Source: Zhengitettix transpicula | Taxonomy: Eukaryota; Arthropoda; Insecta; Orthoptera; Tetrigidae | Direction: 5' to 3' | Assembly: GCA_037074705.1 (NCBI GenBank) | Contig: CM073590.1 | Coordinates: 185,660,746-185,724,745 of the forward strand | DNA: 64,000 nucleotides | In this document: positions 41,871 to 51,200 of the stretch, piece by piece | How positions within the stretch are numbered: the stretch's first letter is position 1 | Layout of the letters: each line of letters opens with the position of its first letter | Position numbers and translations under genes: made by a program | Notes under the pieces: model-generated | What the model saw: the letters and a program-made list of their open reading frames with translations, nothing else | What the model was told of the DNA's origin: nothing | The model's database searches: none

Positions 41871-43600
41871 TGTGGTAATTAAAAGGAAATCATTAATTAA
41901 TAATTAAAAATTTGGACTCGAATTGTTAGCGGCAGAAACACATAAGTTGCACACAGGTTTGAGGTATTGTAGGCTGTAGGCTCGCTGGACGCAAGGTGTG
42001 CGCCAGTCTTCGTAGAAACATAGCTGAGTAGAGTCTTCGTGGAAATATAGCAGAGAGCAGTTGTCATAGAAAGATTGCTGTGGACGGATAAAGAGTAAAA
42101 TATTCAGGAAGAGTCCAGACACCGGCAGTGGAGCAGCGACTTCAGTTACAAAGCTCAATCAGGAAGAAATTCCAAAAGCAGAATCAGTCAAATACCTTGG
42201 TCTTCACTTAGACACCAAGCTGAAATGGAGGGATCACATCAATAAAAAGAAAAAGCAAATAGAAATAAAAACTAAATTATTAAACTGGCTGATTGGACGA
42301 AAATCAAAATTATCAGTAGAAAACAAATTACTCATTTACAAAACCGTGATAAAACCTATATGGACGTACGGAATAGAGCTCTGGGGATGTGCAGCCAAGT
42401 CTCACATCACTATCATGCAACGAGTACAATTAAAAATCCTCCGCACTATTACAAATGCTCCCTGGTATGTATCACTTCAGTTTACGTACTGACCTCAATA
42501 CACCCATATGTAGCAGACATCTTCAAAGATAAAAATAGTAAACACCTCTCCACGACATCAGTACAATACCCTATTATTAAATTGTACATGTTATCAAATT
42601 AGCTTAGAGATCATAAGTAATCTGATTGATAATAAAAATATAATAAAAAACAAATAAAAAACCAGTTTTGTTATAAGTTGCAGTCTGCGATATAAATATC
42701 CAAATATTTATCGATAAACAATTTGAGTGCAGAAGTCTAATTTATTCTATTCTCAAATTAGACCATTGTTTCGATTTTGGGAGACCAAGTAGTTGCATCC
42801 AGCGTCTAATAATCGTCGGAACGAGTGAATAACATTTCCTTAACGAACAGAGAACCAACATTTGGCAAACTAAAAAGTATTAATTAGAGTCAGTGTGAAA
42901 AATGGCATGTTATAAAGTGTAATGTGTGTTTAAGTGAATTAACGAGCCAAATTTCCCTGATTACCAGAAACTGTAAGTTACAATTTCACTGAATTTCATA
43001 TTTGTAAACCGTTAAGTAAAGGTAATTATCATCAGGTTTAAGATTTCGAGTGTCGTTTAGAATTTAAAGTTAACATTTTATGTGTTTTGTTTGCATCGTA
43101 AATAATACATTGATGAAGTAGCCTTATAATAATTTAATTGTTAACTAATTATTAAATATTATCAATATTTATTAAATCTTTATTAAATATTATTAATATT
43201 TATTAAATATTATTAATATTTATTAAATCTTTATTAAATATTTCTTTCTTAAAGACTCTGAAAAAGAGTAAATTAGGATTGTAAAATATTAATTAATAAT
43301 AAAATTTAGGTTAATTTTTGATAACTGATGTAAAATTTCCTTTGATAACTTTTGTAAATTTAATTATTGGTGCATTAATAAAATTAATTTTGTTTGTTTA
43401 TTTTTTAAAAATTCTTAAATAATATTAAATCATAAATTATTTAAATTGTCGCATTAACGTGGCGATATAACTTTCATAGATTTGTTATCACTATAAATTA
43501 GCGTCATCAACGTGGTGGCACATTTTAACTTTGTTTTATATAATTGTCCTTTCATTTTGTGATCTCCAAAAATTGGCACCTCAACGTGAGGTTGTGTGTT
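41871..43600 (+). mobile_element. LTR-like element L8 (type B) interrupted by a Jockey fragment
   Basis: It begins TGTGGTAATTAAAAGGAAAT after ATAT and shares GTTAGCGGCAGAAACACA with L1 and L4. Sequence before 42140 and after 42660 follows on in related copies (compare L6 reversed), so the Jockey-type fragment between them is a later insertion. The right end reaches a TATATATA run without the usual ATTACA. A tandem run of TATTAAATATTATTAA units at 43148-43248 has expanded inside it. Confidence 0.65.
42141..42660 (+). pseudogene. Jockey-clade non-LTR retrotransposon, RT C-terminal fragment
   Basis: About 115 codons are open from near 42155. They include VKYLGLHLDTKLKWRDHI, then LNWLIGRKSKLS, then YKTVIKPIWTYGIELWG and LKILRTITNAPWYV. 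These are hallmark blocks of the region after the RT catalytic core in Jockey-type elements. A frameshift near 42480 breaks the C-terminus, and the A-rich tail (ATAATAAAAAACAAATAAAA) ends the fragment. It is 5'-truncated and dead. A shared CAGTT at both junctions may be a remnant of its target duplication. Confidence 0.85.
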
Positions 43601-44137
43601 TATATATATAGATATAGATATATATAAAATTTCAGTGATAGTGTAATAAATATCCTGCTCTAATTAAAACCCATTAACCGGAAGGCATAAGTCTTTATAC
43701 GTTAACATTATATATTAACGAACGTAATATGTTCTAGTACTAAGTCAGACAATTAAAATATCAACTGTAATGTATAGTAAACAGCAGTTCATTCGTACTG
43801 TACTGAATTGTATTATATTTTTGTAACGAATTGGTAGGCAAATGCAATATTATTATTGATAGTAGCAATATCTGATCCGCATACAGAATCTACACTGACG
43901 CTCGACGGCCAACACATTTCGTTTCTACGGTGTAAGCATTAAAACTTTACAAATTTAGTTGCAGTATTTTTTCCTTCGTGTCACAATGTTGGAATGCCGA
44001 GTATGTTATTCTAGCCATTTTGGTTTCGGCCCACCCCAAATTGTTAAATAACTGTTTATTAAGTTTGTTAATGACGATTCATGAGTTTAATAGTGCACAA
44101 TGTAGCACGTCGTGAAACCATTGTTTATTGAATTTAG
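43601..44137. other. Intergenic DNA upstream of the lysozyme gene
   Basis: AT-rich with a TATAGATATAGATATA run at the left. No coding or repeat feature was recognised. Confidence 0.5.
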
Positions 44138-44320
44138 TTAAACGAGTTTTATTATCAAATTGATTAAAATCGTCTTTCTGTAACTAGCGGAAGCTCAAGA
44201 AGGCGACAAGATCATTAATTATGTTGAATTGGATACCGAAAGGGAAATAATTCGTTTAGCTGTTCAAATAATTAGGCTGGGAGAAATGATCAAATCCAAA
44301 CAGAAAGAAATCGGTTAAAT
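44138..44320 (+). repeat. Repeat P, copy 1 (flanks lysozyme exon 1)
   Basis: It contains GATACCGAAAGGGAAATAAT, TCGTTTAGCTGTTCAAATAA and GGGAGAAATGATCAAATCC. It aligns with copy 2 at 45615-45805 over about 180 bp. One frame is open for 43 codons (ELDTEREIIRLAVQIIRLGE) to a stop at 44315, hinting at coding ancestry. The protein family is not recognised. Confidence 0.65.
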
Positions 44321-44933
44321 CAACAAAGTAGAAATGAAAACAATAGAGTAAGTCGTATAAGGTTCACTACATATGGAACAGTTCAAAAACGTGCCGAGAT
44401 TTTTTTTAAGGCTCGATGATTATTAATTGCATATATAAGCTATATTTTGGAAAAGGAAAGGCTGAAAAATTCGACACTGGCAAATCGCATCGTCAAAACT
44501 GCCCAATTAAATTTAATTCTGTCTCTATCTACTAGAAATTTAGAATCTAATGTTATTTTGGAGAAGGATATGAGATAGCATAGACTACAGCAAATCTAAT
44601 CACAACCTCCTCGAGCAATGTTCCATGGCTTTCGCCATAAATTACCGTTCCTACCACCACACGATAATATTTTATAATCAGATTTTCTATCTTACGTTTT
44701 GTTTACTTTCTTGTTTTTATTTATTCACTTAATATTTTACATATAATTTTGCCGTTTTTATTTTCTGTTTTATCTCCCCTCATCCGTGTCTTCCTCAACA
44801 ACCTCACCTTCCAATTCCACCAGTCAGACAACGAAACGGCCGAATGACAATATATTACTCGATATGGAAGTGTTGCTTCTTTCTTGCAGCATGTAGGTCG
44901 TCCCCCCTCCAGGTAGGGTCAGGGGCGCGGGAG

Positions 44934-44968
44934 TTTATAAGGCTGGTGATCGGCGTCGGCAGCTTCAG
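44934..44968 (+). promoter_or_regulatory. Lysozyme core promoter: TATA box and initiator
   Basis: TTTATAA at 44934-44940 is followed by TTCAGAG, whose A at 44967 is about 32 bases after the first TATA T. That is the usual TATA-to-start spacing for an arthropod TCA-type initiator. The predicted 5'UTR would then be only about nine bases before the ATG. Functional use is inferred. Confidence 0.6.
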
Positions 44969-44975
44969 AGTCGCG

Positions 44976-45220
44976 ATGCGCGCGTCTTCGGCGGTGTTGA
45001 TGGCGCTGCTGGCGCTGGTGGCGACGGCGTGGTGCAAGATTTACGAGCGCTGCGAGCTTGCCCGGGAGCTGCTCACCAAACATCACATTCCTCGGCAGCA
45101 ACTCCCCACCTGGGTCTGCATCGCCAAATACGAGTCGCTCTTCAACACCTCCATCGTGGGGCACATCAACCACGACGGCAGCGGCGACCACGGCCTCTTC
45201 CAGATCTCAGACGTCTACTG
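44976..45220 (+). CDS. Lysozyme exon 1
   Basis: It encodes the signal peptide, both catalytic residues and the first two mature cysteines. It ends in phase 2 at CTACTG|GTACGT. The frame is open further upstream to 44844, but only the Met at 44976 gives a standard hydrophobic leader directly after the TATA box. Confidence 0.93.
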
Positions 45221-48200
45221 GTACGTACGCGTCTACTATGGTGAGCTTATTACCGTCCCTCTCAACTAGCCAAAATAAAATAGATCTACATTCATGTATC
45301 CAAAATGGTATTTTAATGATCAAATTATATAGGTAAAAGGGTTACTTCTCTTGCATCCTTAATACAATTCCCTCAGAAAACAAAAAATGCAAGTCTAGGT
45401 ATTACATAGCACAATAGAAAACTGCGTTTTCAATTGAGATGGAATGAACATGATTCTAAACACGGAGCTTAGTAAAATCCGTTATTATTTTAACAATTGG
45501 CAATATTGTAAGCATGGTTGCGTAATTAAAATAAGAAAAAAGCCTGGAAAACCTATGCAGAAATGTTTACTATGATTCTGATACTTCATATACATACTAT
45601 AAATTTCAAAGTCATTTAAACGAGTTATTTTTACAGTTAAACGTAAAATTGCCGAATTCATTAAAATTGTATTCCTGTAAGCTAAAGAAAGCTCCAAGAA
45701 TATTATTGATGTTGAAAGGGATGCCGAAAGGAAAATAATTCGCTTAGCTGTTTAGATAATTAGACAGGGAGAAATTATCAAATCCGAAGAGAAACTCAAT
45801 CGTTGACACAAGGTTTTTAAAAACTGGGGCCTCACAAAATTCGGTATGTCTAAGTCAAGTAACTGATTTTGACCCCCTATGATTCTATGATCCTATAATG
45901 TTTTAATTTTATATCTTTTTTTACTATGATCTATTGTTTAATAATGTTTATAAAAATACTGGTAATATCAATTTGACTCTCATTTCTGTGCATCATATTA
46001 TTTTCAGTTTCGTTATTGAAAATTTGCAACATGGTATAAAGACTGGAATTAAATAAACTCTTTCATATTATAACAAATCTTATGCGAATTGGACATCCGC
46101 GCCATGATATTTCGTCCAAATATATATATGTTAGTACTAGTAAGTAAACTGAGAGCACAGAAAATATTTCGATTTTCCGACTAGAACTTAATTAAATTGC
46201 AATTCTTATTCTTTAGGTAGTCATTCATTAAAGGGCTTTCAGTGCATTGGCTCCAAAAAATTGTTTTCCACTTCCTCTAGCGTTACAGTATTTCAATTCT
46301 GAAGTTCACTTTAAAAATTGCGTTCCTTGGTTTCATAAAGCGTACTGTATCAGTTTCAAAAAAAAGTTTTCTTCTTCCCTTGACGTTACAGTATTTTAAT
46401 TCTAAGACTCACTTTAAAAATTTGCGTTTCGTACTGCTGTATCTTTCTTAAACGATTTTTCTTTATTTTTCCTTTGAAATTCTTCAACACCGCGTAATGG
46501 CCCCAAAGTTTTTGTGTAAATCTTTTCTGTTTTATCTCATTTATTTAGGATGTTAACCGCGATACTGAGGTTTTCAGTATACGCGAAAGAATAAGACGCG
46601 TAGAAAGTTTCAAGCTAACGTTTCCAATATCAGAAACCTTTTTTCATCAGAGTTATAGCAGGGAATCATGGCTGTAAGGTAAAGACTTTATATAAGAAAA
46701 AAACCAATAATGCTTAAATATTTATATTTTATTAAAAGATTGACAGAAGTTTCCGCAATTATATTCAGACGTGGGAATTGGCCTTAGTGAAAATGGATTG
46801 TTTTATTTTACTCGATTCCTGAGTTGAGTTCATTAATAATTGTTGAATGTTCCAAATTTGGAATAAGTTTCATTTTATTACGCATACAGATATTAATTAT
46901 TGTACTATATATTACTAAAATTATTGTTAATTCTTAAGTATTTCAGCTGATGACTGTTCCAATTGTAACAAATGCATTGTATCACGCAGGTGATAATGGA
47001 TATTGCCGAAAGCTTCTGACAATCGTTTAATAAAGTATAAAGATTTAAGGATTATTGATTTTCTTCTCATATCAACAATAAAAATCCTTTCATTGATAAA
47101 TAAAGATAAAGACTTTCAACAATCGTACACTATTACACTTAGATTTCAAATTTTCCAATTAGGAAAAGTTTTCTCCGCATATTAGACAGCAGAATTTGTC
47201 AAGCTAACATTTTACTTTCATGTCAGCATCGTATCTGTTCATTCTTCAATGGCCAGGCGTCTAATAATATTTTACTTACAGTTAAAAAAAACATTGTGTG
47301 CACCCTCTTATTTCTTAATACTTATGTTAATAATTTTTACGTAGGCTGAGTAAATTTATTTCCTAAGTTGTTAAAAAATGATGAGAGGAGACTTAGTCCT
47401 ATTTTCTTCCAAGCTACAATAATTATTTTTAATTTATCTTCGATTCATTTTCATATTCACCCTCCACCTTGTAGAAACTTGAGAGGATTAGTTAAAGAAA
47501 ATTATAAAATTTCTTTTCGCACATACCAATCACAGAGCAACGTAAAATAATTGTATGGTTTGATGAACGATTATCTTTAATATTGACATAATTATAGTGG
47601 CTGTTATGCCGTATTTTACCTGCAATTATTTGAACAATTGGAGAAAAAAATCTTATTTTTGGCCTTATGTCGGAAGACGAGCAAACTATTTTACTTTGAG
47701 AAACTTTGTTATTTCAAATACAGTGGAAAGCTGGATAAAGTATTTCTTTTCCGCTTTTATCAAGGGGATTGAAGTCTTTAATGAATTAAACGATAGCAAA
47801 AAAAGAGATGTCATCTACAGGATAGAATTGCTTCCTCGTTCCTGTTGATCAACAAATTTCACAAACAATGTTTATATTATGCGATGAAAAAATTTTAAGT
47901 ATTCAAGATTCATATTTAAGCAGTAGTTGAATGCGAACAGTTTCTTACCTCAATTCGTTGTCTTTAATGAGTGGCTTCAACTAGTCCTTGCCTAAGAGTT
48001 TGTGCTACGGTTACACAGAAGACGTGAGCAACGATTAGAGGCGTCTGTAATTACCATTCGTAACACGAAACGGAAGAGACCTTGGTTCTTGTTAAAGAAT
48101 ATTTGCACGGCCTTCACATCGTGATTTAGTGGAAATAACGAACAAACTATTGCGGGCAAGATTACATAGAATTACTAAATATTGTAAGCGTTTACTGAGA

Positions 48201-51200
48201 ACAGAAAATTAATACATTCAACCCGTACTAGTACTAACTGGTATTTAGATTAACTGTGTTTATCGAGATGCTAAGATAAGCTTATATTGTGTTGTAAGTT
48301 ATCATTCGGCTCGGTTCATTCGTGTGGCCAACGCACGCGTCACATATCTGTCAAAAACAAAACATGAACAACAAAAATTGAATTTTAAACTCATTTCGTA
48401 ACAATAGTTGTGAGTAATGGAATAGAGACATTGATAATCCGCGTCAATTTAGAGACTACTTTTCCCTTCGGAGACTAGGTTTCTTTGTTTGATTTTTATG
48501 AAGCGAAAATTTCATCAACTTACTTTCTAAATTTTGTAATCACAGTTTTGATATGAATATTCGTTTTAAGAGTCTTTGAATAGTCGACTGAATAGAAACG
48601 TTCGTTATGCGTGTCTCATTACCGTGTATTGGAGGACAGGACTTGTTTTCGTTATAAATCATGCAGAAGAATCGTGTAACGACTCAATTTACATATTTAC
48701 TTGAATAATTTAGAAAATTCAAGAGTATGGCAGATAAAAACTTTTGTTTACTACACCAGTTATTTCTCTAAGTTTATGTGCTATAACATACTAAAATCAC
48801 AATACACCCATCATATAATTAGCCTCTAACCCATACGTCCTCTCAGATACAAATCGGTTTTGCACATTGTTTCGTAAGGAGATTATTTATTTACAAAACA
48901 GTATCAAATTTTAGAGATCAGACAAAATTGATATTTGAAAAACCTAGTTTGATCGTTGTCCGTTTGATTTGTTTGAGGTATGCCAGACTAGATAAATTGT
49001 AAATATATTTTCCTCCTGTCCTACCATTGTGTAGCCGCAGTTTGAAGTAATATTGTTCGGTAAACTATTCGAGGAATGTGTAGTTGTCTCACCATCGTAC
49101 TATCCCGGTCCATAGGTCTATCATTTCAGCTCAAAGCTAATATACAAGTCAACGTTTCTTTTCGTAAATAAATATACATAGATGTAGTTTTATATAACTT
49201 TCAATTGCTGACATTTTTGTATTATTATTTGCACTAATTACATTAATAGAATAATAGGCTTTTGATGGTTACTTTCCTTAGTGATATAAATTTGGTTTCT
49301 AACTCGATGAAATATGAAAATAAACTAATTTTTCTAAATGTTAAAAAATTGTTTCTAAACTGTTGTTTAATTTTGGTTTCAAAAATGACTTTTGAAGTTT
49401 CAATGAGATTATATTTAATAGACTTTTAGGAGAGAAGATACTTATAATATTTTTAATGTCAGAATAACATTTATACAAATGTGGAAGACATTCAAAAATT
49501 GTCAGGCTCAACGGGGTTTTGATGATGCATATTAAATTTTCAGTTGCACTGTGGTATATTGAGAGGAAATTTATTTTCTAAATTAATAAATTGGTTTCTC
49601 TGCGACTCTTCATTATGATCGTACTTACGTAGGCTTTTTCGAAAGCTGGAACTTCTAAAATCGAGTTAGACTTTCAGTTCCTCTTCGACCCAGAATATGA
49701 CTGGGTTTTCATATGAGGTAATTCCTTCCTGGCGACGTTTTCTAGAATCATGTGGCGTAACTTAGTACGTTTCACGCGTCTAAAGCTACAAGGATAATAT
49801 GCAAGCAGGACAAACAACTGTCGGATTTAGTTCAATAAAACGCAAAATGTTGTCCAATTTTCTCAGGCCGCATTATAAATAGAAAGCAAATATGCTGGAA
49901 CGATTTTGGAGCTTGTCAAATAAGTCAGCGTAATTTTACACCAATAGTATTTATTTTTGTAACAATGCATACATAGTGAATATAGTGTACTATTGATTTG
50001 TACTATTGCTCACACTATTTCTGAACACTAACTCAATTGACTTTCTTTTAGTGTCCTAGTTGCTGAGCGAAACTTCTCGAATCTCTCATTGTTGATATCA
50101 CGCTTCTGGTTTCAGACAGAGAAAAGACTATCGACTGTCACACTCACTGCAAAAATTGAAACGACAAATAGTCTATTATCAAAAATATTTTTCATTTGCA
50201 CTTTCCAGTCTTTTGAGCTGCATTCTGCAAATTGAATGGTATAACGAGAAATTGTAATTTTAGTTTCTATAGCAAATAAAATTAAGAAGAACCACATCTA
50301 GCCAATACGTTGCTTGCTCGATTAAATTAGTTGTGAAAGAGCTCAATTAACGTGTGTAAGATAATAACGTAATAAATTATCGACCCGTATAACACACGGT
50401 AACAGAACTTAATTTTGAAATGAAAAAAATTACGTCTGAATGAAAATTAATAATAAGAAAGATAGACAAATAAAGACAATATAAATACCACACAACGCTT
50501 CTGGGATCCTTGTCCCTTTCTTCAGGTACTAAGAAGAGCCTGCACTCGTCAGTTGATAAAACTCAAAAGCGAAGGAAACGCAACGATAATGGGCAGCAGA
50601 AGGTTTAGCGTAATAATAAGGGATCATAGTAATTGTTGAGTTTTATAGTGTCTGTATATTATTAATAGCTGTGATGTTTGATTTAATGTGAAGCAACTCT
50701 GATATGAGTCTGGAATTGTATCTGGTGTCAATGTCTAAAATCTTAGCATTTTGACAATCAAACGTATTTTTCGAATTGATGATATGTTTGGAGACTATAG
50801 ATTGCCCATTGTTGGGAAGTTTGATATTAGTCATATGTTCCTTGATACGGGTATTAAGGGAACGTTTTGTTTGCCCTATGTAGCAGGAATTATAATTAGA
50901 GCAAGGGATTTTGTAAACTACAGAATGTTTGCTGTAGGTGTCAAGTGGGTCCTTGTGGTTTTTAATCAAGTAGGAATGAGTATTAATAGATCTGTAAAAG
51001 ACGGATATTTTATATTCCTTAAAAATGTGGACGAATTTGTGATGTAGAAATTTGTAATAAGGAGAACGAGAAAAAAATTGCAAGTGTTTGGGGGCGAGGG
51101 ACAGTAGGATATTGGATTTTGTTCATTTTAGTGTTTATGTGTTTATTCATAAAATTTAAAGGGTACTCATTAGAGATTAAAATAATCCGGAACAATATTT

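Noticed and set aside
44844..44975. Upstream in-frame extension of lysozyme exon 1 from 44844
   Set aside because: It runs through the TATA box and lacks a signal peptide at its own start. The Met at 44976 gives a standard leader.
44919..45191. Minus-strand 90-codon open frame opposite lysozyme exon 1
   Set aside because: It is a shadow of the GC-rich lysozyme exon on the other strand, with His/Arg-rich low-complexity content.
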